41,746 nucleotides of DNA. It comes from Bryobacterales bacterium (lineage in GTDB: Bacteria; Acidobacteriota; Terriglobia; Bryobacterales; Bryobacteraceae). Below are positions 24,404 through 32,133 of this stretch, piece by piece (the stretch's first letter is position 1; each line of letters starts with the position of its first letter). The stretch covers positions 1 through 41,746 of the forward strand of contig JAEUQF010000314.1 in assembly GCA_016789745.1 (NCBI GenBank), in the 5' to 3' direction. The position numbers and the translations under genes are program-made. The notes beneath the pieces were generated by a model that made no database searches, was not told the origin of the DNA, and worked only from the letters and a program-made list of their open reading frames with translations.

Positions 24404-25371
24404 TCGGGTTCCTGGGCTTCCAGCCCCCCGAAACGCAGCGATTGGTTGAGCAGGGCCGACAGCGGTACCAGCCCTCCCAGCTTGTATTGCGCCAATCCGT
24501 GCATGCCCGCCGAGGCGATGCAGCCGCATTCGTTGCAGACCGGTTTGCCGCCCAACTGGCAGGGCTCGACACGGGTGTCCAGATCGGCCGACAAACACGT
24601 CGTCACCCGCGCGAAGGTACATTCGGCCGGCGATTGTGGCGGCTTGCGATAGCCGTCCAGAATCTGCCGCGGCAGGTGCACCTTGGCGAAATCCGAGGCG
24701 ATGCGGGGTAACTCCTCCAGCAGCCCGTGGCGGTCTTCCGGCCGCAGCCGCTCGTCCGAATCATCGCCCTGCTGCGGCGTGTAGATGCTGAACCAGATGC
24801 GCCGCACCTCGCTTCTCTCTGACCAGAACCGGGTGAAGTCGCGGAGGTAGTCCGGCCGCAGCACCATCGGCCGCGTTACCGTGCAATGCACGATGATCTG
24901 ATGCCCTTGAATATGTTTGAGAATGCGATCGTAGGTGGCCGGCGTGCGCCGGGCGTTGTGTTCGGCTTCCTGCCCGTCAATCGACACCGAAATGTGCAGC
25001 GAAGGCAGCTTGCTCCACTCCACCGGAATGGGCCGGACGGCGCTGGTTACCAGTTGCACCTCCACCTCCATTCGGTCCAACTCCGGCAGTAACGCGTTCA
25101 GTTCCCGGTAGCGCACCAGCGGTTCGCCGCCGATGATCGACAGATGCACCGGCCGCAGGCGCCGCACCACATCCAGGGCCCGGCGCACCAGGTCGTCGCC
25201 TTTGTAGTCGGAAAGTTGGATCAGATTCAGGCCCGGACTCACATGGTCGGGCGAGAACGCATAGCAGCCCGGACATCGTAACGGGCATTCTTTGGTGATT
25301 TCAAGAGAGAGAAACGGGCGTCGTCCGCGCAACAACCCGCCCCAGACGCGCAACAGGTCGGACTTCTTCAT
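24361..25371 (-). CDS. Radical SAM protein with C-terminal cysteine cluster
   Basis: 336 residues. The radical SAM [4Fe-4S] motif reads CPLRCPGC, Cys29, Cys33 and Cys36, followed by YAFS. LSIIGGEPLV is the GGE SAM-binding motif. HISVSIDGQEAEHNARR is typical of the MoaA/SPASM side of the family. Six more Cys lie at about 251-284 (CTFARVTTC, EPCQL, CNECGC) and probably hold an auxiliary Fe-S cluster. It could be a peptide-modifying enzyme, a sulfatase-maturase relative or a lipid/cofactor enzyme. No precursor peptide is seen next to it. Single gene, divergent from the phosphodiesterase. Confidence 0.86.
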   Translation of the reverse strand: MKKSDLLRVWGGLLRGRRPFLSLEITKECPLRCPGCYAFSPDHVSPGLNLIQLSDYKGDDLVRRALDVVRRLRPVHLSIIGGEPLVRYRELNALLPELDRMEVEVQLVTSAVRPIPVEWSKLPSLHISVSIDGQEAEHNARRTPATYDRILKHIQGHQIIVHCTVTRPMVLRPDYLRDFTRFWSERSEVRRIWFSIYTPQQGDDSDERLRPEDRHGLLEELPRIASDFAKVHLPRQILDGYRKPPQSPAECTFARVTTCLSADLDTRVEPCQLGGKPVCNECGCIASAGMHGLAQYKLGGLVPLSALLNQSLRFGGLEAQEPDQFVAAGARKERST

Positions 25372-25436
25372 ACTGTCCGATCCGCAAAGTAAGTCATAAC
25401 CAGTTGATGATAGCGTGCTACCCTTTGTTTCGGTTT

Positions 25437-26729
25437 ATGTTGCGATCGATATTCCTCTCTGTCCTGCTGCTTCCCGCGCTCTTACCCGCGCAACCCAACA
25501 CGGCGCGCTCGAAAGTCATCGTCATTTCCCTCGATGGCTTTGCCGCCTACATGCTGGACGACCCGCAGCTACCCATCCCCACCCTGCGCAAACTCATGAA
25601 GCAGGGTATGAGCGGCGGGATGACGGCCATCAACCCTACCGTGACGTGGCCCAATCACACCACCATGGTCACTGGCGTCCGTGCCGATGAGCACGGTTTG
25701 CTCGCCAACGGCTCCATTCTGCCCACCGGCGGCTGGCCGCCCATCAAGGTGGACCCCTACATCGACAAGGACAAGATGGTGCACGCCCCCACCGTCTACG
25801 ACGCCGCGCACAAAGCCGGACTCACCACCGCGCAGGTGAACTGGGTGGCCATCAACAACGCCCCCGGCATCACGTGGCACTTCCGCGAATGGGCCGACAA
25901 CACCGGACCGCTTGAAAAAGAGATGCTCGCCAAAGGTGCGATCACCCAGGGCGACCTGGCCGAATTCCGCAAAGCCAACATCCTGCACCGCGACCAGATC
26001 TGGACCAAGGCCGGCGCGTATCTGATCGAGAACCATAAGCCGGACCTGCTGCTGTTTCACCTGCTGACCACCGACTCCACACACCACACCTACGGTCCGA
26101 ACACGCTGGCCGGACGCGCCGCGCTGGCCTTCGTCGATGGCTGCGTCGAGCAGTTGGTGAATGCCGTGAAGCGTGCCGGCCTGGAGAGCCGCACCACGTT
26201 TCTCATCGTCTCCGATCATGGCTTCAAGGCCTATCGCAAGCAGGTAAAGCCGAATGCGGCGCTCGAAGCCGCCGGACTCGGCAGGAAAGTGTACGTGCTG
26301 CCGGAAGGCGGTACGGCTTTCGTCTATATCGACAAGGCGGAGGCTGCCGCCCTGGCGCCGAAGGTGCGCCAACTGCTGGCCAATGTCGAAGGCATCGACC
26401 GCATCATCGGCCCCGAGGAGTACGCCCAGCACGGGTTGCCGCATCCGGACAAGGATCCGCAGTTCGGCCAACTGCTGCTATCGGCCAAGGATGACTATTC
26501 GTTCTCCGGGGCCACCGGCGGCCCGGTCACTGCGGCCGTACCGCAAACCGGCGGCAGCCACGGCTACCTGGCGCTCGATAAGGACATGAACCCGATCGTG
26601 ATCGTGAGTGGGAAAGGCGTGAAGCCAGGCCCGCTGCCGCGCCCGATCGCCAACGTCGACATCGCACCCACGGTGGCAAAACTGCTGGGCGTGAGCCTTC
26701 CAGGCGCAAAGGGGAAGCCGATCTTCTAA
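25437..26729 (+). CDS. Exported alkaline phosphatase-superfamily phosphodiesterase (NPP type)
   Basis: 430 residues with signal peptide MLRSIFLSVLLLPALLPAQP. The two-zinc site is readable: VIVISLDGFAAYML (Asp33), NPTVTWPNHTTMVTGV with Thr70 as likely nucleophile, TTDSTHHTYGPN (Asp, His), LIVSDHGFKAY (Asp-His) and GGSHGYLALDKD (His). This matches nucleotide pyrophosphatase/phosphodiesterase (NPP) proteins, which split phosphodiesters outside the cytoplasm. The frame is open from 25404, but the 11 added residues would precede a perfect signal peptide, so the ATG at 25437 is used. Stops of this gene and the chemoreceptor overlap by four bases. Confidence 0.9.
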   Translation: MLRSIFLSVLLLPALLPAQPNTARSKVIVISLDGFAAYMLDDPQLPIPTLRKLMKQGMSGGMTAINPTVTWPNHTTMVTGVRADEHGLLANGSILPTGGWPPIKVDPYIDKDKMVHAPTVYDAAHKAGLTTAQVNWVAINNAPGITWHFREWADNTGPLEKEMLAKGAITQGDLAEFRKANILHRDQIWTKAGAYLIENHKPDLLLFHLLTTDSTHHTYGPNTLAGRAALAFVDGCVEQLVNAVKRAGLESRTTFLIVSDHGFKAYRKQVKPNAALEAAGLGRKVYVLPEGGTAFVYIDKAEAAALAPKVRQLLANVEGIDRIIGPEEYAQHGLPHPDKDPQFGQLLLSAKDDYSFSGATGGPVTAAVPQTGGSHGYLALDKDMNPIVIVSGKGVKPGPLPRPIANVDIAPTVAKLLGVSLPGAKGKPIF

Positions 26730-28207
26730 CGCCCGACCAGGCTTCCCAAGTCGTTAGCCGTAATCGCCAGGCCTTTCGACTCTGCATCCAACTCCGCCGC
26801 CGCCGCGGCGCACGCCTCGGCAACAGCCGCGGTGTCCGGCGTCGCGGCGTTCAGTTTGTCGAGCCCCGCCGCAATCCGTGCGATCTGCTCGGCTTCCGTA
26901 AGGCCATCGGCACGCACCTGCTCCACCAGGGCCAGCATGCCTTCCAACTCCACACCCAGCCCCTGCACGCCGGCGGCAAGCTCATCCAGCCGCACTTTCC
27001 CTTCCTGTGTGGCATGGGCCGACGCCGTGACCAACTCGCCAGTCTCCCGCGAGGCTTCCGCGCAACGCTGCGCCAGACTTCGAACTTCGTCCGCCACCAC
27101 CGCAAACCCCATTCCCGCCGCACCCGCCCGCGCCGCCTCCACCGCTGCATTCAAGGCCAGCAGATTCGTTTGGAACGCGATCTCATCGATGGTCTTGATG
27201 ATGGCCGAAATGCGTTTGGTGCCCTGGTTCATCGCTTCCATCGCCGCCAGCATGGCCTTCAGCCGTTGCCCGGACTCGGCTACGCTGTTCTTTACGCGCT
27301 GGCCGGCCACGCTGGTCTCCTGCAGACGCTGCACTCCCGCCATTGTCCTTTCGCGAACCTCATCGGCCGCGCCCGTGTGCTCGGCCAGGGTTGCCGCCTG
27401 CCGGCTGGCGTTCTCCGCCAGCGAGTGGCTGGCTGTGGCGATCTGGTGTGACACCGCCTGCAGCGCCGTCACCCCCGTCGTCATTTTGTCCGCCGATCGG
27501 AACAGCGTCTTGTGCAGGTGCCGCATCATCAATACCAGCGCCCCCACCGCGATTCCGCTCAGCAGCAGAAGCGCCGCCGTCGACAGTTGCGTGCTTTTCC
27601 GCTCCGATTCCACCGCCGCCCGCAGCTCCGATAGCCCCCGCTGCTGTTCGGTCCCCATCGCCAGCGAACCCTCGCCCGACCGCTCAATCGCCGGCCACAG
27701 CCGGTTCATCACCAACTCATGGGCATCGGGGAAACGGTCTGCCTTAGCCAGTGCCAGGTAATCCTTATAGGCCCCCAGCCAATCGTCCACCGCCTTGCGC
27801 AGCGCCGCCGAACCTTCCCGCTCCTTTACCGTCGGCTGCTGCCGGTCAAACGCCGCCAGCTGATCGTGCACCTGCGTGGCCAGCTTCAGAACCCGGTCCC
27901 GCCGTTCGTCCACCGTCTCCGGTCCGTGACAGCCGATACAGGTCTCGGCCTGCTGCTTGGTCAGCTTCTTGTCGTAAAATCCGATCACGATGGAAATCTG
28001 CGAGCCGCGTGCTTCGGCCCGCATTTCCTGGAACAGCGTCTGCAACTTCCCGGTGATCACGATCTTATGTGCCGTGGGCCCGGTAACCCCCCGCAACGCA
28101 CCGCCAAACGAATCCAGCGTCGACCACTGCGACCAACCTAGCAGCGCCACCACTGCAACGAATAGCGCACCACTGACTATTGTTTGTTTCCGAACTGTCA
28201 AAGACAT
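26726..28207 (-). CDS. Methyl-accepting chemoreceptor with periplasmic CxxCH heme-c motif
   Basis: 493 residues. TM1 is about 11-24 and TM2 about 209-228, enclosing a helical periplasmic sensor. That domain holds CIGCHGPE with Cys90, Cys93 and His94, a covalent c-type heme site. No recognisable HAMP lies after TM2. The cytoplasmic signalling domain is intact: the hairpin tip has EIAFQTNLLALNAAVEAARAG, then GMGFAVVADEVRSLAQRCAEAS, for CheA/CheW contact. The tail lacks a CheR-binding NWETF-like pentapeptide. A redox or diatomic-gas input is the natural inference. No flagellar or che genes lie in the window. It may be the last gene of a unit with the ABM and GH28-like genes. Confidence 0.9.
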   Translation of the reverse strand: MSLTVRKQTIVSGALFVAVVALLGWSQWSTLDSFGGALRGVTGPTAHKIVITGKLQTLFQEMRAEARGSQISIVIGFYDKKLTKQQAETCIGCHGPETVDERRDRVLKLATQVHDQLAAFDRQQPTVKEREGSAALRKAVDDWLGAYKDYLALAKADRFPDAHELVMNRLWPAIERSGEGSLAMGTEQQRGLSELRAAVESERKSTQLSTAALLLLSGIAVGALVLMMRHLHKTLFRSADKMTTGVTALQAVSHQIATASHSLAENASRQAATLAEHTGAADEVRERTMAGVQRLQETSVAGQRVKNSVAESGQRLKAMLAAMEAMNQGTKRISAIIKTIDEIAFQTNLLALNAAVEAARAGAAGMGFAVVADEVRSLAQRCAEASRETGELVTASAHATQEGKVRLDELAAGVQGLGVELEGMLALVEQVRADGLTEAEQIARIAAGLDKLNAATPDTAAVAEACAAAAAELDAESKGLAITANDLGSLVGR

Positions 28208-28301
28208 CGACTACGCCATCCCACAGATCTCATCGGCAGGATGGCGGCGGTCAGCCCGTTGGACGGCAGAAATGTGCCGCACCCTCTGCGTGAACTTTTC
28301 G

Positions 28302-28589
28302 TTACAACAACAGCTTGTACCGGCGCACGTCCGCAGGCACTTCCACCAGATCCGGAATCTTCTTCCGACCCTCCTGGATGTGCGCCGATTGCCCGTGCGC
28401 ATCCAGATCCTCTTCGGTCTCCCATTCCTCTAAAAACGAAAAATCCTGCGGATCTTTCAAATTCTGGTGAAGCTGGTAAAAGACGCAGCCTTTCTCCTTC
28501 ACCGTGGGCGCGACGAAGGCCGTCAGCACTTCGCGCAATTCTTCAATCTTGTCGGGCTTGGCCCGGAACAGGGCGACAACGCGCAGCAT
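28302..28589 (-). CDS. Antibiotic biosynthesis monooxygenase (ABM) domain protein
   Basis: A 95-residue, single-domain dimeric alpha+beta barrel: MLRVVALFRAKPDKIEELREVL, then GCVFYQLHQNLKDPQDFSFLEEWETEEDLDAH. Length and motifs fit the YgiN-like quinol monooxygenase group, cofactor-free enzymes acting on quinols or aromatic compounds. The His in AHGQSAHI is a conserved feature. Sits 23 bases downstream of the GH28-like stop and 94 bases before the chemoreceptor start, all on the minus strand. Physiological substrate unknown. Confidence 0.9.
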   Translation of the reverse strand: MLRVVALFRAKPDKIEELREVLTAFVAPTVKEKGCVFYQLHQNLKDPQDFSFLEEWETEEDLDAHGQSAHIQEGRKKIPDLVEVPADVRRYKLLL

Positions 28590-28612
28590 ACTTGGCTCAG
28601 TATAGCTGGTGC

Positions 28613-30046
28613 CTAGCGAAACTTACCGCGTTGGGAGGCGCGGAGGACGCGAATGGCGTCCGGTTTTGTATGACGCAGGATGGCGTCCGGAGCGTCGCGC
28701 AGCGACGCCGACGGGAACCTGCCATCAAGTAACTGCAGGCCCTGGGCATCGTCCACCACCAGGGCCGGGCGCCGGTCCCCGGCAGCGGGTGTCAGCGACA
28801 GGCCGTCCAGCGTCAGCCGCGCGGTGTGGCGTACAAACAGCGCGGCCGCGGGCAGCGGGCCGAACATGGTCGGGTCTGGGTAATGCTCAGGCTTCTCCGG
28901 CACATCGTCCAGATTGGCCGGCCCCTCGGCTGCCGACCCCATGCGAAGGCGAAGACCGCTGAGGCGCACGTCCTCAACAGGGGCGTCCGGCAGGCCGGCG
29001 ACAACCGAAGGCAGGCGCGCGCCGGCCGCGACGATATTGGCAACAGAGATGTCGCGGAGGACTCCGGGCGCCGCGCCGGTCTTGCAGGCATCCCGCCGGC
29101 CGCGCAGCAACGCTAGCGGAACGCCCACATCCTGCATCGTGATATTGGAAATGGCCACGGTTTCGAGCGCGCCGCCATCCACTGTATAGAGGGCGATACC
29201 TGGGTTGCCGTGGCGCATGCCCATGCCGCCGATCAGCGTGCATCCGGTGAAGCTGATGTTGCGGAAATCGCCGCAGCTTTCGGTGCCGCACTTCAGGTGA
29301 ATGCTGGCGGTGCGGAGCACACAGTTGGAGACCGTGACGTGCTCGGTGTGGCGGCGCTCCCCCAGCGCTCCGCTGGCCTTTAGAACGAAGGCGTCGTTGA
29401 CGGACTCGATAAAGCAATTCGCCACGCGCAGGAAGCGGCAGCAATCGGGCGTGATGCCGTCCTGGTAACCGTCAAAAATCGACACGCCGTCAATGTCGAC
29501 GTAGTCGCAGCCGAGCAGGCTGATGTTGTACCCCGGGGCGTTGCGAATGCTGACGCCGCGAAGGCTCACCTGGCGGCAGCGGCGCAGCGAAATGGGTTTG
29601 GGACCGCCGACGCGCGTCCGGCGGCAGTCAATCACACCTTGCCCATACAGAGCAAGGTTCTGGGCATCCTCGGCCCACAGCAGGGCATGGCGGAAGGTGG
29701 AGGTGGCCGCGTCCGCCCCACTCGCGAAGGGCAGGGTTTCGCGGGGGAGGAAGTCCTGGTCGTCCGGGCTCATCGCCAGCGTGGCGCCGTTGTCGAGCCA
29801 CAGCGAGACGCGGCTCTTCCAGAGCAGCGTGCCGCACCGATAGACACCGGCCGTGAGGTGGACGGTGCCGCCGCCCTGTGCATGCGCTGCATCGATGGCC
29901 TGCTGGATGGCTGCGGTGTCGTTGGTCTGATCGTCGCCTTTGGCCCCGAACTGGCGCGGATTCCAGGAGCCCGATGGGGCTTGCGCGTAGCCGAATGGAG
30001 CTGACAGAAGCGAGGTAAGGGCGAGGCGCCGGGGCAGGGAAGGCAT
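28613..30046 (-). CDS. GH28/pectate-lyase-3-like right-handed beta-helix enzyme, secreted
   Basis: 477 residues. Signal peptide MPSLPRRLALTSLLSAPFGYAQ. The start of the helix has FGAKGDDQTNDTAAIQQAID, the Pectate_lyase_3/GH28 N-terminal motif. The catalytic region reads YQDGITPDCCRF and ESVNDAFVLKAS, where GH28 polygalacturonases have NTDGID and GDDCIA; the GHG and RIK motifs are not evident. It may therefore be a divergent polygalacturonase, rhamnogalacturonase or a related lyase. First gene of a probable minus-strand unit with ABM. Divergent from the amidase with 23 bases between starts. Confidence 0.82.
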   Translation of the reverse strand: MPSLPRRLALTSLLSAPFGYAQAPSGSWNPRQFGAKGDDQTNDTAAIQQAIDAAHAQGGGTVHLTAGVYRCGTLLWKSRVSLWLDNGATLAMSPDDQDFLPRETLPFASGADAATSTFRHALLWAEDAQNLALYGQGVIDCRRTRVGGPKPISLRRCRQVSLRGVSIRNAPGYNISLLGCDYVDIDGVSIFDGYQDGITPDCCRFLRVANCFIESVNDAFVLKASGALGERRHTEHVTVSNCVLRTASIHLKCGTESCGDFRNISFTGCTLIGGMGMRHGNPGIALYTVDGGALETVAISNITMQDVGVPLALLRGRRDACKTGAAPGVLRDISVANIVAAGARLPSVVAGLPDAPVEDVRLSGLRLRMGSAAEGPANLDDVPEKPEHYPDPTMFGPLPAAALFVRHTARLTLDGLSLTPAAGDRRPALVVDDAQGLQLLDGRFPSASLRDAPDAILRHTKPDAIRVLRASQRGKFR

Positions 30047-30069
30047 TCGCCCCAGCCTACAATAAGCAG

Positions 30070-31632
30070 GTGCTGCTCTGGTTGATCTTTACGTTGACGA
30101 TTCCGGCGCAACCCGCGCCGCCGGCGTTTGAAGTGGTGGAAGCCACCATCGCCGATGTCCATGCCGCCCTGTCTTCCGGCAACCTCACCTGCCGCGGCCT
30201 GGTCCGCGAATACCTGCGCCGCATCGACACCTACGACAAAAACGGCCCGGCCCTGAACGCCCTGGTCGTTGTGAACGCGGAGGCCGAACGTCAGGCCGAA
30301 GCGCTGGACCAGCGCTACCGCCAGTCCGGCCTCACCGGCCCTCTGCACTGCGTGCCCGTCATCGTGAAGGATAACTTCGAAACCGTGGGTCTGCAGACCG
30401 CCAACGGCGCCTTGGCCTTTGCCGGCTACCTCGCGCGCAAGGATGCCTTCCAGGTGGCACGGCTCAAAGCCGCCGGCGCCATCGTGCTGGCGAAGTCGAA
30501 CATGGCCGAGTGGGCCTTCAGCCCCTATGAGACCGTGAACTCCATCCTGCCCGGCTACACGAAGAACCCCTACGCGCTCGATCGTGTGAGTGCCGGGTCG
30601 AGCGGGGGCACGGCGGCGGCCGTGGCCGCGAACCTCGGACTGGTGGGCTTAGGAACCGATACCGGCAACTCCATCCGTGGTCCGTCGTCGCACCAGGCAC
30701 TGGTGGGCATCCGGTCCACCATGGGACTAACTAGCCGTGCCGGCGTCTTTCCCCTAAATCTGCTGGCGGACATTGCCGGCCCCATGACCCGCACCGTGGA
30801 AGATGCCGCGCGCGTGTTCCAGGCCATCACCGGCGAAGATCCGGATGACCCGGCCACGGCTGCTGCCAAGGGGCGGGCGCCGCAGCGATACCTCGACGCG
30901 CTAGACCGCAACGGGCTGCAGGGGGCGCGCATCGGCGTCCTCCGCCAGGCCTACGAACGCGACACCACCGACCCCGAGATTGTCGCCGTCTTCGAGCGGG
31001 CCATCGCCGACCTGCGGCGCGCCGGGGCCGTGATCGTTGATCCCGCCAAAGTGGAGGGCATTGAGGAACCGAAAGGCTCGCCGCCCCCGTGCATGGGCTT
31101 CAAGTACGACCTCAACCACTTCCTGGCGGAGCGTGGCGATGCGGTGCCCGTGAAGTCCCTGACGCAGATCCTCAAATCAGGCGGCTTTCATCCGAACAAC
31201 CGCGGGCGCCTGGAGCAGGCGGAAAAAGGTCCCGAAAATGGGCCGGACTCGGAGGCATGCCAGGCCAACCGCGCCAGACGGGAGCAGGTGCGTCAGGCGG
31301 TTCTGGCCGCCATCGACCGGCTGAAGCTGGATGCCTTCGTCTATCCCACCTGGAGCAATCCGCCACGGCTGATCGGCGACCTTAACACGCCTGCCGGTGA
31401 TAACAGCCAGTTCTTCTCGCCGATGACCGGATTCCCGGCCATCACGGTGCCGATGGGGTACACGCGCGGGGGACAACTGCCCGCCGGCATGACCATCTAC
31501 GGGCGCCCGTGGTCGGAGGCGACCTTGCTCCGGCTGGCGTTCGCCTACGAGCAGACCACCCGACACAGGCGCCCTCCGGCTGCCGCTCCGGCCCTGGCGA
31601 AAACGTCAATCACAGATCTTCGAGGAAAATAA
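30070..31632 (+). CDS. Amidase-signature enzyme, likely exported
   Basis: 520 residues; a hydrophobic N-terminus (VLLWLIFTLTIPAQPAP) suggests a signal peptide. The amidase-signature triad is seen as Lys100 (VIVKDNF), the cis-Ser in AGSSGGTAAAVAANLG (about 177-178) and nucleophile Ser201 in GTDTGNSIRGPSS. The usual DTGGS reads DTGNS here. Family enzymes hydrolyse carboxamides; exported forms may attack peptide amides, aryl amides or envelope substrates. The GTG at 30070 follows AAGCAG, a weak site. It is not GatA: the gatB/gatC genes are absent and it has an export signal. Confidence 0.88.
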   Translation: MLLWLIFTLTIPAQPAPPAFEVVEATIADVHAALSSGNLTCRGLVREYLRRIDTYDKNGPALNALVVVNAEAERQAEALDQRYRQSGLTGPLHCVPVIVKDNFETVGLQTANGALAFAGYLARKDAFQVARLKAAGAIVLAKSNMAEWAFSPYETVNSILPGYTKNPYALDRVSAGSSGGTAAAVAANLGLVGLGTDTGNSIRGPSSHQALVGIRSTMGLTSRAGVFPLNLLADIAGPMTRTVEDAARVFQAITGEDPDDPATAAAKGRAPQRYLDALDRNGLQGARIGVLRQAYERDTTDPEIVAVFERAIADLRRAGAVIVDPAKVEGIEEPKGSPPPCMGFKYDLNHFLAERGDAVPVKSLTQILKSGGFHPNNRGRLEQAEKGPENGPDSEACQANRARREQVRQAVLAAIDRLKLDAFVYPTWSNPPRLIGDLNTPAGDNSQFFSPMTGFPAITVPMGYTRGGQLPAGMTIYGRPWSEATLLRLAFAYEQTTRHRRPPAAAPALAKTSITDLRGK

Positions 31633-31692
31633 ACGCCCATCTTTCAATAGTTTGTCGAAATCCGGGGGCTGCGGCGCCGAATCGGTCTGCTA

Positions 31693-31714
31693 GTTTCGAA
31701 TCGGGAAACGAAAC
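31693..31714. promoter_or_regulatory. Operator-like inverted repeat before the HTH gene
   Basis: GTTTCG-N10-CGAAAC, exact arms, ending three bases before the ATG at 31718. Its position over the ribosome-binding region suggests autoregulation by the HTH product; this is an inference. Confidence 0.45.
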
Positions 31715-31717
31715 GAC

Positions 31718-32131
31718 ATGCCCCGCAAGATCCAATGCATTACGCCCTTTCCGAAGCTGACCGCGCGGGAGGGCCAGGTGGCCCTGCTGTTGGGACGGGC
31801 CTATAACATCTGCGACACTTCGCGTTTGACCAAGGTGGACCGGTCCACCATCTACTACTGGCTGGAAAATCGGTCCGACTTTCGGGCCGCCGTGGAGCAC
31901 TCGCGGCAGAAGTTCCTGCGGGATATCGAGACGGAGCTCAAGGGGGAGGATCGCGCGGCGCTACAAACGCTGCGCGATGTGATTCGCGATGGCAACGCAC
32001 CATGCGAACTGCGGGTCGAGGCGGCCAAGACCATCCTGGCGTTAACCAACGCCCAGGATGCGTCCGCCGCCTGGGACGCGCACAAAACCTATCGCGAGCA
32101 GTTGCGTACAAAGTTCCGCATCGCGGCCTGA
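31718..32131 (+). CDS. Small HTH protein, terminase-small-subunit-like
   Basis: 137 residues. The helix-turn-helix region ICDTSRLTKVDRSTIYYWLE (about 31-50) is followed by NRSDFRAAVEHSRQKFLRDIE. That wording is typical of Homeodomain-like HTH proteins and phage terminase small subunits, which bind DNA with a winged or tri-helical fold. The C-terminal half is helical (AALQTLRDVIRDGNAPCELRVEAAKTIL). No terminase large subunit or other phage gene is nearby, so it may be a domesticated regulator. Its ATG follows a 6+6 dyad. Convergent with pepA, two bases between stops. Confidence 0.7.
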   Translation: MPRKIQCITPFPKLTAREGQVALLLGRAYNICDTSRLTKVDRSTIYYWLENRSDFRAAVEHSRQKFLRDIETELKGEDRAALQTLRDVIRDGNAPCELRVEAAKTILALTNAQDASAAWDAHKTYREQLRTKFRIAA

Positions 32132-32133
32132 GG

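Noticed and set aside
31718..32131. Prophage remnant around the terminase-like HTH gene
   Set aside because: Flanks are an amidase and pepA; no portal, capsid, integrase or attachment-site repeat was seen.
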